From: Chryseobacterium aureum
GTDB lineage: Bacteria > Bacteroidota > Bacteroidia > Flavobacteriales > Weeksellaceae
Reading direction: 5' to 3'
Length of the DNA stretch: 64,000 nt
Assembly: GCF_003971235.1 (NCBI RefSeq)
Contig: NZ_CP034661.1
Location: 4,898,001-4,962,000, forward strand
Notes under the pieces: model-generated
What the model was told of the DNA's origin: nothing
Database searches by the model: none
Seen by the model: the letters and a program-made list of their open reading frames with translations, nothing else
Shown here: positions 8,182 to 17,551 of the stretch, piece by piece
How the letters are laid out: every line of letters starts with the position of its first letter
Numbering within the stretch: position 1 is the first letter of the stretch
Program-made: the position numbers and the translations under genes

Positions 8182-11100
8182 ATGTTAAATAGGAGGAGAG
8201 GAAATTTATTTTTAGCAATATTTCTGGCTTTCATAGGAAACTTTGTTTTGGCTCAAAAACAAAAAAGAGTAGAAATTGCTGCAAAACCTGGTGCTGCTTC
8301 TTTAAGGGCTGGTGTCTTTATTGACGTGAATGCACCAAGTTACCCGGAATCCGGCTATCCTATCACTCAATTGATAAAAGATGTCCTTATATCCGGAGGT
8401 ACGTGTACCAATTCCAGTGTAAGCAACGTAACCGTATCTCCCAACTTACCGGCCAGCAATCAGAACCGAAGCTGGGGATATTTCAATAAATCCAATACCA
8501 ATTTCCCGTTCAGCAAAGGAATTATACTTTCAACAGGGTATGCTGCAAAAGCAGGGAATACGTTCCAGGGAACCTTAAGTGATGATCTGGGAACAGGAGG
8601 TGATACAGATCTCGCCAGCGCTTTGGGGATCGGTAATAACAGTCTTACGAATGCTACTTCTATAGAGTTTGATTTCGTAGCGGCTTCTACAGAGATTACT
8701 TTCAGATATTTATTTGCCTCAAAAGAATATCAGCAGAACTTTCCGTGTACCATTACAGATGGTTTTGCCCTGTTGCTGAAAAAAGCAACAGATCCTAGTT
8801 ATACCAATCTTGCAGTGCTTCCCGGTGGAGCAGGACCTGTAAGCGTTACCAATATTCATCCGCAATATCAAAACTGCGGACCCAAAAACGAAGCCTATTA
8901 CGGCGGTACCAATACCGCTCAGATCGAAACTAATTTTAACGGACGTACCATTCCTCTTACCGCAAAAGCAACTGTAATTCCGGGAGAAACGTATCATTTC
9001 AAAATTGTTCTGGCAGATTATCAGGATCCTAACTTTGATTCAGCGGTGTTTCTGGAAGCAGGATCATTCGATATTGGAGTGAAAATTCTTGACCCTGCAG
9101 GAGTACAGCTTCCTCCGTCTGTCAATATGTGTGATAATACACCACAGACTTTTACCGCTTCAGTTCAGGGACCCAATATTACCTATCAATGGTACCTGGG
9201 AACCAACCCGATTGCAGGGGCAACCAATGCAAGTTATACAGCTACGCAGCCGGGTGTATATACCGTAAAAGTATTTATTCAGGGGAATTCATGTCCGGGA
9301 GAAGCTACCATTACAGTAGTGGGTGGTACATCTCCTACGGTTCAGAACGCAACCTTAACAGCTTGTTATGCTGCCGGAAATGCTACTTTTAATTTAACAT
9401 CAGCACAGGCTTCAATAAGCACGACTCCGGGAGCTGTGTTTTCATACTATACTACATTGGCAGATGCTAATGCAGGAAATGGCAATACAATTCCTAACCC
9501 GACAGCGTATCAGAGTGCGGGCGGAACCGTATATGTAAGAGTTGCCAATGGTTTCTGTGCAAAAGTTGCAGAATTACAGCTGGTAAAAGCACCACAAATG
9601 ATCCCTACTATTGCTCCACCAATAGTACTTACCTGTGCCAACTCTCAGACTACACTGGATGCCACAGCTTCAGTTTATCCGGCAGGTGCTACATTCAACT
9701 GGACCACTACAGGAGGAAATATTGTATCCGGAGGAACCACCTTAAATCCCGTGATCAATGCAGCCGGAACCTATACCTTAACCATAACAAAAGTTTACCA
9801 GCCTGGAAATGTCACCTGTACAGCGGTAGGGACTGTAACGGTAACAGGGAACAGTGCGCCGCCGGTTACCGGGCTTACAGCTAGTAAAATAAAAATCTGT
9901 AAAGGAGACTCTACAACATTGACTGCTTCAGGTGGGGCTACCTACAATTGGGGCAATGGTCTTACCGGAAATGGAAATACTCAGGTTGTTTCACCTACTG
10001 TTACCACCACTTATACGGTAACAGCGGTAGGAGCAAATGGCTGTGTATCTCAAAATCCTGCTACCATAACAATAGAAGTATCAGAACCTTTTACAGCACA
10101 AAATGCAATCCTTCATAAGTGTTATCAGCCAGGATTGGCTTTTAATCTTACTGAAGCACAACCTCAGATTACTGCTACTACAGGGGTTACTTTTACTTAT
10201 TATGTAAATCAGGCTGATGCCAATGCTGCTAACGGGAATTTTATTGTCAATCCTACAGCATATACACCACCGGCAAACCAGACAATATATGTGCTGGTAA
10301 GCAATGGAGGCTGTAGCTATGTAGTATCTCTTCAATTGTTGAAAACAGCTGAAACTACTCTTACGATTGCCGCACCACAAACAATTACCTGTACAACACC
10401 ACAGATTACAATCAATGCTTCTGCATCTGTTGTACCTGCCGGATCTACCATTGCATGGACAACAACAGGAGGAACGATTGTGTCAGGAGGTAATACGCTT
10501 ACCCCTGTAGTGAGTGCCGGAGGTACTTATACTTTAACCGTTACAAATGTTTCGCAGCCGGGAAATCTCAGCTGTACCTATACTTCAACCGTAACTGTAC
10601 AGGAAGATAAAGTGCAGCCGGTAGCCGCTGTAGTTTCATCACAGCCCCGTATTTGTGTAGGAGAATCTGTAACATTAACCGCTTCTGGAGGAGTAACGTA
10701 TAACTGGGGTAATGGTCTTACCGGAAACGGAAATACTCAGGTGGTTTCACCTACAGTAACTACTACCTATACTGTATTTGCCGTTGGGGCTAACGGGTGT
10801 ATCTCTGCTACAGCAGCAAGCATAACCGTTCAGGTAGGTCCTCCTATTGCAGGACTTACTGCATCAAAATTTAAAATCTGCGAAGGAGAATCTGTTACAT
10901 TAACGGCTTCGGGGGGAATTACCTATAACTGGATAGGTCTTACCGGAAATGGAAATACCCAGGTGGTTACACCTACCACAACAACAGAATACTCAGTATA
11001 TGCACTGGGAGGAAACGGTTGTAGTTCTGTAAACCCGGCGAAAGTTAAAATTGAAATTGTTCCGGCAATTGTTTCTACATTAAAAGATGTTTTTGTCTGC

Positions 11101-11760
11101 GCTGGAGATAAAGGAACTCTTGATGCCGGTTCAGGGCTCAATTATACTTATTTGTGGAGTACAGGAGCAACTACTCAGACCATAACGACTAACATTCCAG
11201 GTACCTATTCTGTGACAATCAGTAATGGGGTTTGTTCCAAAACATTCTCAGCTCAGCTGATTAACCCTGATCTTCCGCAGTTTACCAATGTTGTTTATGA
11301 TAATCATATTCTGACGCTTACAGCAAGTAATCCTACGGGAGGTGTTTTAGAATACTCAATAGACGGAGGATTAACATGGCAGCCATCCAATGTATTTTCA
11401 GGTATTTTGAATAATACAATGTATACACTGATGGTAAGAGTAAAAGGTGCTAAGTGCGGTACTTCACTGGACTATTTTACCTTTATTATCAGCAATGCCA
11501 TTACTCCTAATATGGATGGGGTAAATGATACCATAGATTTCTCAGGAATCAGCGGATATAAAGATTTTGCAGCTTCCATCTTTGACAGATACGGAGCCGA
11601 AGTATTCAAGGCTTCTAAAGGGAATGTCATATGGACCGGATCTTTAAAAGGAATTAACCTTCCTACTGCTACTTATTGGTATAGGGTACAATGGGAAAAT
11701 CCGGCCAGCAAGAAATTGGAACAACGTTCCGGCTGGATTCTTTTAAAGAACAGAAATTAG
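8182..11760 (+). CDS. Choice-of-anchor L, Ig-repeat surface protein with T9SS type B sorting domain (copy 2, expanded)
   Basis: The largest of the three paralogues (1192 residues). A signal peptide ends near NFVLAQ. The anchor L domain (about 45-310) carries the shared phrase LPGGAGPVSVTNIHP. Unlike its 785-786-residue neighbours it holds a duplicated block of about 252 residues: one unit starts near residue 387 (VQNATLTACY), the next near 639 (AQNAILHKCY), each ending in a TYNWGNGLTGNGNTQVVSP module, plus a third partial module. The C-terminal type B sorting domain starts near residue 1106 (AITPNMDGVNDTIDFSG). Probably displayed on or released from the cell surface; ligand unknown. Confidence 0.92.
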   Translation: MLNRRRGNLFLAIFLAFIGNFVLAQKQKRVEIAAKPGAASLRAGVFIDVNAPSYPESGYPITQLIKDVLISGGTCTNSSVSNVTVSPNLPASNQNRSWGYFNKSNTNFPFSKGIILSTGYAAKAGNTFQGTLSDDLGTGGDTDLASALGIGNNSLTNATSIEFDFVAASTEITFRYLFASKEYQQNFPCTITDGFALLLKKATDPSYTNLAVLPGGAGPVSVTNIHPQYQNCGPKNEAYYGGTNTAQIETNFNGRTIPLTAKATVIPGETYHFKIVLADYQDPNFDSAVFLEAGSFDIGVKILDPAGVQLPPSVNMCDNTPQTFTASVQGPNITYQWYLGTNPIAGATNASYTATQPGVYTVKVFIQGNSCPGEATITVVGGTSPTVQNATLTACYAAGNATFNLTSAQASISTTPGAVFSYYTTLADANAGNGNTIPNPTAYQSAGGTVYVRVANGFCAKVAELQLVKAPQMIPTIAPPIVLTCANSQTTLDATASVYPAGATFNWTTTGGNIVSGGTTLNPVINAAGTYTLTITKVYQPGNVTCTAVGTVTVTGNSAPPVTGLTASKIKICKGDSTTLTASGGATYNWGNGLTGNGNTQVVSPTVTTTYTVTAVGANGCVSQNPATITIEVSEPFTAQNAILHKCYQPGLAFNLTEAQPQITATTGVTFTYYVNQADANAANGNFIVNPTAYTPPANQTIYVLVSNGGCSYVVSLQLLKTAETTLTIAAPQTITCTTPQITINASASVVPAGSTIAWTTTGGTIVSGGNTLTPVVSAGGTYTLTVTNVSQPGNLSCTYTSTVTVQEDKVQPVAAVVSSQPRICVGESVTLTASGGVTYNWGNGLTGNGNTQVVSPTVTTTYTVFAVGANGCISATAASITVQVGPPIAGLTASKFKICEGESVTLTASGGITYNWIGLTGNGNTQVVTPTTTTEYSVYALGGNGCSSVNPAKVKIEIVPAIVSTLKDVFVCAGDKGTLDAGSGLNYTYLWSTGATTQTITTNIPGTYSVTISNGVCSKTFSAQLINPDLPQFTNVVYDNHILTLTASNPTGGVLEYSIDGGLTWQPSNVFSGILNNTMYTLMVRVKGAKCGTSLDYFTFIISNAITPNMDGVNDTIDFSGISGYKDFAASIFDRYGAEVFKASKGNVIWTGSLKGINLPTATYWYRVQWENPASKKLEQRSGWILLKNRN
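9340..11060 (+). repeat. Internal 252-residue module duplication within the second surface gene
   Basis: A block beginning at 9340 is repeated from 10096 (period 756 bp, in frame), and a shorter third copy of its last module lies near 10850-11060. The best conserved stretch, encoding GLTGNGNTQVV, recurs near 9958, 10714 and 10936. Protein-level similarity is obvious; DNA-level identity is patchy, so the duplication is not very recent. Confidence 0.75.
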
Positions 11761-11784
11761 AAATTCTTAGAATAAGAAATCAAT

Positions 11785-11822
11785 AACAAAATCTTTCAGC
11801 AATGGAGGATTTTGTTGTTTTT
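11785..11822 (+). terminator. Probable Rho-independent terminator
   Basis: AACAAAATC pairs with GATTTTGTT across a 14-nt loop, followed by GTTTTTA. It lies 25 bp after the second surface gene. The rest of the 288-bp gap to 12049 is AT-rich, with a TAAATTTG -7-like element at 12025. Confidence 0.6.
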
Positions 11823-12048
11823 AAGGATTTGCTTTATTGCGTTTTGTGAATTATTCAAAAATCGATGGCAGATATGCTAAAACGACTGTTAAAACAAGGC
11901 TACCACATTATGTATCATTTGAACGGATAGGGATTGATTAACGAAAAATTACTATAAAAGGGGCATGTTTTGATTTTTTGTCGTAAAAAATATAAATATG
12001 TGTATGAGATATTTAAAAAAAAATTAAATTTGTTGAAACAAAAATATT

Positions 12049-14406
12049 ATGAGAAGATATCTACCGCTTTGTTTATTTTTTTTAGTCATCTCGACTTGCC
12101 TATTTTCACAAGACCTGCCACCGAGGAAACCCGTAAAGGAGACTCCTACAGCAGCTTCCAGAAGAGCAGGGGTTTTTATTGATGTAAACGCTCCGTCATA
12201 CCCTGAGTCCAGTTATACGATAGAGAAAATGGTAAAAGATGTGTTGATCTCATCCGGAACCAATACCTGCCTTACTCCGAATGTGACCAATGTGAAGATT
12301 ACTCCTAATCATGCTGCAAGTAATGCAGACAGAGCCTGGGGATATTTTCATAAAGCAACCACCAATTTCCCGTTTAAAGACGGGCTTATCCTTTCTACAG
12401 GGTTTGCAAGAAGAGCAGGTAACACTTTTGAAGGTGCCCTTAATGATGTGAACGGTGGAGGATCAGATGCTGACCTTGCACAGGTAATCGGAGTAGTGGA
12501 AAGCAGACTGAATGATGCCGTTCTGCTGGAATTTGACTTCGTTCCTACAACCAGCCAAATTAAATTTAATTATCTGATTGCATCCGAGGAGTACACAGGA
12601 TCTTTCCCATGTACCTTTGCAGATGCATTTGCGATCCTGCTTAGACCTACTTCGGGTGGACCTTATGTAAATATGGCTGTACTTCCGGGAGGGGCAGGAC
12701 CGGTAAGTATTACCAATATTCACCCAGCAATACCTGGGAGTTGCGGTGCTGTAAACGAACAATATTTTGCAGGGTACAACACAGGTAACGTTGAAACCAA
12801 CTTTAACGGAAGAACAATTCCACTGACTGCTACAGCAACCGTCGTGGCAGGACAGCAATACCACTTTAAAATGGTAATTGCCGATTATAGTGACCACAGT
12901 TATGACTCTGCAGTATTTTTGGAAGGTGGATCTTTCAATATTGGTGTAGACCTTTTAGACCCTTCTGGTACCAAGCTGCCTTCAGATATCAATGTATGTG
13001 ATAATGTACCTCAGGTAATCACTGCTTCTGTAAACGATCCTAACCTTACCTACCAATGGTATTTTAATGGAACACCTGTACCTAACGCTACCACCAATAC
13101 AATTACAGCTGTACAGCCTGGTACCTATACCATCGAAGTAAGTGTTCCCGGTAATCCATGTCCTGGTAAAGCTACTATCCAGATTCACGGAGGAACAACC
13201 CCTCAGGCTCAGGATGCAACTTTACTGCTTTGTACCACACCAGATATTACTACTTTTGATTTAAGTACCATTACATCTACCATCAGCCCGACACCGGGAG
13301 CGATTTTTAAGTTCTACGAAAATCAGGCAGATGCAGTTGCACAGAATGGCAATTATATTCAAACTCCGTTAAATTATAACGGTAATGATGGCCAGATCCT
13401 GTATGTTCTTGTTTCTAATGGAGCATTCTGTAGTAAGATCGTACAACTGAAATTACTGAAAGAGGTAACCCCAACGGCAACAGTAAAATCTTCCAGAATA
13501 AAAATATGTCCGGGAGAATCTGTAACCCTTACCGCTGACGGAGGAGCTACTTACCAGTGGAGCAACTTTATGGGAACAGGTAATACACAGACCGTTACTT
13601 TATACCAGACTACAACATTTACCGTATATGCAATTGGAACCAAAGGATGTAAATCTCTTAACCCGGCAACCATAAGAATTGAGGTTACCCCGGAAATCAC
13701 TTCACCGTTAAAAGATGTTGAAATGTGTATTGGAGATAAAGTAACTCTTGATGCAGGTGCGGGACAAGGCTATAAATATCTTTGGAGTACAGGGGCTACA
13801 ACACAGAAAATTGATGTTGATCAATGGGGAATCTACTCCGTGGAAATCGATAATGGTATCTGTAAGAAAGTTTTCGAAGCAAAAGTATTGGGAGCAGCTA
13901 CTCCATTTGTTACAGCGATAAGCTATGAAAGTATCAAGAAAACAGTAACAATTACTGCTGAGAACCCACCCATGAACAATACGCCAAGTACCCTGGAGTA
14001 TTCTATTGATAACGAAATCACATGGCAGGCTTCAAATGTATTTACCAATCTTTTGGATAATACGAACTACACTGTTTTAGTAAGAAGAGTAGGTACACAT
14101 TGTATTGGCTCTCTTGAGTTCTTCACACTGCAGATCAATAATATTATTACTCCGAACGAAGACGGAATCAATGATGTGCTGGATCTTAAAGCGCTTGGAG
14201 ACTTTAAAAACTTTACGGGTTCTGTATATGACAGATATGGAGTAGAGATGTTCAGATTCTCAAAAGAAAACCCTGTCTGGGACGGAACAGTAGGAGGGAA
14301 GAGACTTCCTACAGCAACATACTGGTATAAGTTCAATTTTGAGTATCCAAAATCAAAAGCTCAGGTGAACTGGTCAGGATGGATCATGCTGAAAAACAGA
14401 AACTAG
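12049..14406 (+). CDS. Choice-of-anchor L, Ig-repeat surface protein with T9SS type B sorting domain (copy 3)
   Basis: Third paralogue, 785 residues. A signal peptide (ISTCLFSQ) precedes an anchor L domain (about 40-310) with the shared phrases GVFIDVNAPSYPESSYT and LPGGAGPVSITNIHP. Ig-like modules similar in order to copy 1 follow, and the type B sorting domain starts near residue 698 (IITPNEDGINDVLDL) and ends in GWIMLKNRN. It retains the short form, so copies 1 and 3 probably show the ancestral size. It ends before a strong bidirectional terminator shared with rsmA. Confidence 0.92.
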   Translation: MRRYLPLCLFFLVISTCLFSQDLPPRKPVKETPTAASRRAGVFIDVNAPSYPESSYTIEKMVKDVLISSGTNTCLTPNVTNVKITPNHAASNADRAWGYFHKATTNFPFKDGLILSTGFARRAGNTFEGALNDVNGGGSDADLAQVIGVVESRLNDAVLLEFDFVPTTSQIKFNYLIASEEYTGSFPCTFADAFAILLRPTSGGPYVNMAVLPGGAGPVSITNIHPAIPGSCGAVNEQYFAGYNTGNVETNFNGRTIPLTATATVVAGQQYHFKMVIADYSDHSYDSAVFLEGGSFNIGVDLLDPSGTKLPSDINVCDNVPQVITASVNDPNLTYQWYFNGTPVPNATTNTITAVQPGTYTIEVSVPGNPCPGKATIQIHGGTTPQAQDATLLLCTTPDITTFDLSTITSTISPTPGAIFKFYENQADAVAQNGNYIQTPLNYNGNDGQILYVLVSNGAFCSKIVQLKLLKEVTPTATVKSSRIKICPGESVTLTADGGATYQWSNFMGTGNTQTVTLYQTTTFTVYAIGTKGCKSLNPATIRIEVTPEITSPLKDVEMCIGDKVTLDAGAGQGYKYLWSTGATTQKIDVDQWGIYSVEIDNGICKKVFEAKVLGAATPFVTAISYESIKKTVTITAENPPMNNTPSTLEYSIDNEITWQASNVFTNLLDNTNYTVLVRRVGTHCIGSLEFFTLQINNIITPNEDGINDVLDLKALGDFKNFTGSVYDRYGVEMFRFSKENPVWDGTVGGKRLPTATYWYKFNFEYPKSKAQVNWSGWIMLKNRN

Positions 14407-14426
14407 AATTGATAATGTACTATAAA

Positions 14427-14462
14427 AGAAAGCCTTTCAAATTTTATTTTGAAAGGCTTTCT
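14427..14462. terminator. Bidirectional terminator between convergent genes
   Basis: A perfect 15-bp stem, AGAAAGCCTTTCAAA paired with its complement, encloses a 6-nt loop. It lies between the end of the third surface gene and the end of rsmA and can serve both strands. Confidence 0.85.
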
Positions 14463-14539
14463 GCTTTAACGGAGATCGTTTATTGTATCGTAAGCTCAGA
14501 AAAAGTTCCAGAGAAAGCAAGAACTTTTGTTAGCGGATA

Positions 14540-15310
14540 TTATTGATTTTCTTTCCAAAGATTAGCAAAATGTATAAAATCTGTTACACTCAGCTCTTCC
14601 GCTCTTTTGTCTAAAAATTCATGACCTTTTAAAGCTTCAGGAATATTTAAGGATTTCAATGCATTAGAAAGCTTCTTCCTTCTTTGGTTGAATCCTGTTT
14701 TTACAATCTGCTTAAACAGAACTTCATTGCCTGCAAGACCCTCTTTAGGGTTTCTTGTAAGGCGGATTACTCCGGATTTTACTTTAGGCGGCGGGTTAAA
14801 GACATTTTCATGTACTGTAAACATATAAGATACATCATAATAGGCCTGTATCAGTACAGAAAGAATACCGTAATCTTTAGTTCTTGGAACGGCCGCTGTT
14901 CTTTCGGCTACCTCTTTCTGGAACATTCCTACCATTTCAGGGATCAGCTCGTAATGATCCACAATCTGAAAAAGGATCTGTGATGAAATATTATACGGGA
15001 AATTACCAATGATAGCAATCTGCCCATCTTTAAGAAAACTGAAATCCTGCTTCAGGAAATCCCCTACAAAGGTATCTTCAGTAATCTTTGTATAGTTGTT
15101 TTTCAGGTATTCAATAGATTCTGTATCTATTTCTGCAAGGTACATATTCTGATCTTTTTCAAGAAGATATTTGGTAAGCACTCCCATTCCGGGACCTACT
15201 TCCATGATGTTGTTATAGTTCTCAAAACTAAGACCTTCTACTATTTTTCTTGCGATATTTTCATCCGTCAGAAAGTGCTGTCCGAGATGTTTTTTTGCTT
15301 TTACACTCAA
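14540..15310 (-). CDS. rsmA: 16S rRNA (adenine1518-N6/adenine1519-N6)-dimethyltransferase
   Basis: SAM-dependent enzyme (KsgA) that dimethylates two adjacent adenines in the 3'-terminal helix of 16S rRNA during small-subunit assembly. The 256 residues include KKHLGQHFL at the N-terminus, the SAM-binding motif EVGPGMGVLT, the catalytic NFPYNISS motif, and the FNQRRKKL C-terminal signature. The start is a TTG: an in-frame TAA lies three codons upstream and there is no nearer ATG, while the N-terminus fits the family. It is divergent from ftsX, sharing a 91-bp intergenic region. Confidence 0.96.
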   Translation of the reverse strand: MSVKAKKHLGQHFLTDENIARKIVEGLSFENYNNIMEVGPGMGVLTKYLLEKDQNMYLAEIDTESIEYLKNNYTKITEDTFVGDFLKQDFSFLKDGQIAIIGNFPYNISSQILFQIVDHYELIPEMVGMFQKEVAERTAAVPRTKDYGILSVLIQAYYDVSYMFTVHENVFNPPPKVKSGVIRLTRNPKEGLAGNEVLFKQIVKTGFNQRRKKLSNALKSLNIPEALKGHEFLDKRAEELSVTDFIHFANLWKENQ

Positions 15311-15401
15311 AGTTTTTTATGATTTTATTAACAGTGATTTTCTTTTTTTCGTCCCAAATTTCGGAAGATTTTTTCTATTTTAGCCAAAAATTTTAATATT
15401 A

Positions 15402-16301
15402 ATGGCTAAATCTGTAGATGAATTTAATAAGAAAAGGCTTCGGTCCAGCAATATTACAGTAGTGATAAGTATTGCCTTAGTGTTATTTTTGTTAGGATTA
15501 ATGGGGCTTATTCTGATTAATGCCCAGAAATATTCTGACTATATCAAAGAACAGTTGGTGGTAAACGCCTACTTTGATGAAAACTATGATGCTAAGGATT
15601 CTGTAAAAATTGCAAAACTGGAGAAAGAAACTTTTAAAAAGGTACAGATATTAGCTCCGGTAAAGAAGGCTACCTACATTTCCAGAGATATGGCAGCGAA
15701 AGAAGCAAAGAAAAGTATGGGAATTGACAGTGACGCCCTGTTTGAAGAAAATATTTTTCCTTCCTCTATTGAAGTTGCTTTAAAACCGGAATTCGTAGAT
15801 CCTGCCAAAATTGATGAAGCCATCAAAGAGATCAAATCCGTTCCGGGGATTGTAGATGTTAAAAATGACAGTACCTTAATGGTAGATGTGTACTATAACC
15901 TGAATAGAATATTAAAGTGGATCCTGGGATTCTCCATTCTGTTCCTGGTATTGGCGGTGGTATTGATCAACAACTCTATCCGTCTGAAAATATTCTCGAA
16001 GAGATTTATTATTAAAACAATGCAGCTTGTAGGAGCGAAAAGAAGATTCATCCTTAAACCTTTCATTGTAGAAGCTGTTATTTTAGGAGCCATTGGTTCC
16101 GTAATAGGTCTTCTTGCATTAGGAGGAGTCTGGTATTACTTCACAAGTCAGATTGGTTCTGCTTTTGTACAGGATAATAACCAGTATTTCTGGTTAGTAC
16201 TTCTGGTACTGGGAGTGGGAATCTTTATTTCTGTCTTAAGTACGGTTTTCGCTACATGGAGATTCTTAAAATCAAACGTTGACGATTTATATTACTCTTA
16301 A
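15402..16301 (+). CDS. ftsX: Cell division protein FtsX-like permease
   Basis: Membrane partner of the FtsE ATPase in the divisome; FtsEX controls peptidoglycan hydrolases. The 299-residue protein has an N-terminal membrane helix (about 20-43), a periplasmic domain (about 45-170), and three C-terminal membrane helices. The FtsX core phrase IKTMQLVGAKRRFILKPF is clear. No ftsE is present in the window; the two genes are often unlinked in Bacteroidota. A DUF3098 gene starts 2 bp after the stop, the typical arrangement in the phylum. Confidence 0.93.
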   Translation: MAKSVDEFNKKRLRSSNITVVISIALVLFLLGLMGLILINAQKYSDYIKEQLVVNAYFDENYDAKDSVKIAKLEKETFKKVQILAPVKKATYISRDMAAKEAKKSMGIDSDALFEENIFPSSIEVALKPEFVDPAKIDEAIKEIKSVPGIVDVKNDSTLMVDVYYNLNRILKWILGFSILFLVLAVVLINNSIRLKIFSKRFIIKTMQLVGAKRRFILKPFIVEAVILGAIGSVIGLLALGGVWYYFTSQIGSAFVQDNNQYFWLVLLVLGVGIFISVLSTVFATWRFLKSNVDDLYYS

Positions 16302-16303
16302 TC

Positions 16304-16600
16304 ATGAGCAAAAAAATAAACAAAATTTCCGCTTCAGACTTTGGAAATGAAGCTGAGGTACCTCAGGAAAATGCTTTCTATTTCGGACAGCAGAATTTCA
16401 AATGGATGCTGATAGGATTGGCTTTTATTGTAGTTGGATTTCTCCTGATGATGGGTCCGGATGCCAATACGGTAGACGGTAAATTTGATCCCAACTCATG
16501 GAATGACGGTATCTTTTCTATCAGAAGAATCAGAATAGCACCTCTGTTTGTTGTTATAGGATTTGTAATAGAAGTATACGCAATCTTAAAAAGAAAATAA
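16304..16600 (+). CDS. DUF3098 family small membrane protein
   Basis: A 98-residue protein with two membrane segments (about 32-51 and 78-94) linked by a short polar loop rich in Asp, Gly and Asn. It matches DUF3098, which in Bacteroidota nearly always follows ftsX. The 2-bp spacing implies translational coupling and a role near cell division; function not established. Confidence 0.88.
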   Translation: MSKKINKISASDFGNEAEVPQENAFYFGQQNFKWMLIGLAFIVVGFLLMMGPDANTVDGKFDPNSWNDGIFSIRRIRIAPLFVVIGFVIEVYAILKRK

Positions 16601-16620
16601 ATAAAATAATTTTATTTAAG

Positions 16621-16690
16621 GATTAAAAAATTTAAGAATTGAAAAATTCAAGCCATTGAGCGGTCTTTTTTATTCTTAAATTTTTTAATC
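16621..16690. repeat. Long AT-rich inverted repeat between DUF3098 and uppP
   Basis: GATTAAAAAATTTAAGAAT at 16621-16639 is repeated as an exact 19-bp reverse complement at 16672-16690, with a 32-nt loop containing a T-rich run. It lies 21 bp after the DUF3098 stop and 22 bp before uppP. It may act as a terminator or mRNA stabiliser, but the all-AT stem is unlike the GC-containing terminators elsewhere in the window. Confidence 0.7.
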
Positions 16691-16712
16691 TTTTTTAATT
16701 TTTTAAAAGAAT

Positions 16713-17531
16713 ATGGATTTAATCAAAGCAATTATTATTGCCATTGTAGAAGGGTTAACAGAGTATCTTCCAATTTCTTCTACCGCACACATGGGATTTA
16801 CCGCAAACCTTATGGGATTGGAAGAAACAGAGTTCTTAAAAATGTTTCAGGTATCTATTCAGTTTGGGGCTATTTTATCCGTTGTTGTAGCCTACTGGAA
16901 AAAGTTTTTTGACTTCAATAATATTAAATTCTATTTTAAACTGGCATTTGCTGTAGTACCTGCATTGGTTCTGGGATATTTATTCGATGATAAAATTGAA
17001 GCGGTACTTGGAAATCAGATTGCTATTTCTTCCGTATTGGTCTTAGGGGGTGTTGTTTTACTATTTGCTGATAAGTGGTTTAAAAACCCTAAAATTGATG
17101 ATGAAAAAGGAATTACTATAAAAAATGCAGTGACCATAGGTTTCTGGCAATGTCTTGCGATGATGCCGGGAACAAGCCGTAGTGCAGCTTCTATTATTGG
17201 AGGGATGGCACAGGGGCTTACCAGAAAAGCGGCTGCAGAATTCTCTTTCTTCCTTGCTGTACCTACCATGCTGGCCGTAACGGTTTATTCCGTTTTTGTA
17301 AAAACATGGGGAAAAGAAACGCCCAATCCGCAGAAAGGATATGAAATGATCATGGCTTCACAGGATCACATTATGATCTTTGTAATCGGGAACGTTGTAG
17401 CATTTATTGTAGCCCTTATCGCTATCAAAGCCTTTATTGGGGTACTTAATAAGTATGGATTTAAGCCTTGGGGCTGGTACCGTATCTTTGTTGGAGTTGC
17501 TCTTTTGATCTATTTTTATTTCTTTAAATAA
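16713..17531 (+). CDS. uppP: Undecaprenyl-diphosphate phosphatase
   Basis: Integral membrane enzyme (BacA) that dephosphorylates undecaprenyl diphosphate to recycle the lipid carrier for peptidoglycan and other envelope polymers. The 272 residues contain both family motifs: EGLTEYLPISSTAH (about 13-26) and PGTSRSAASIIGG (about 153-165), which supply the catalytic Glu, Ser, His and Arg residues. About eight membrane segments are visible. truB follows after 20 bp, suggesting a transcript with the downstream RNA-modification genes. Confidence 0.96.
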   Translation: MDLIKAIIIAIVEGLTEYLPISSTAHMGFTANLMGLEETEFLKMFQVSIQFGAILSVVVAYWKKFFDFNNIKFYFKLAFAVVPALVLGYLFDDKIEAVLGNQIAISSVLVLGGVVLLFADKWFKNPKIDDEKGITIKNAVTIGFWQCLAMMPGTSRSAASIIGGMAQGLTRKAAAEFSFFLAVPTMLAVTVYSVFVKTWGKETPNPQKGYEMIMASQDHIMIFVIGNVVAFIVALIAIKAFIGVLNKYGFKPWGWYRIFVGVALLIYFYFFK

Positions 17532-17551
17532 GAAATTATATTTACCCATTC

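Noticed and set aside
12463-12897. 144-codon minus-strand frame within the third surface gene
   Set aside because: It is an antisense shadow of a strongly coding gene, rich in Cys, Ser and Arg, without a start context or family.
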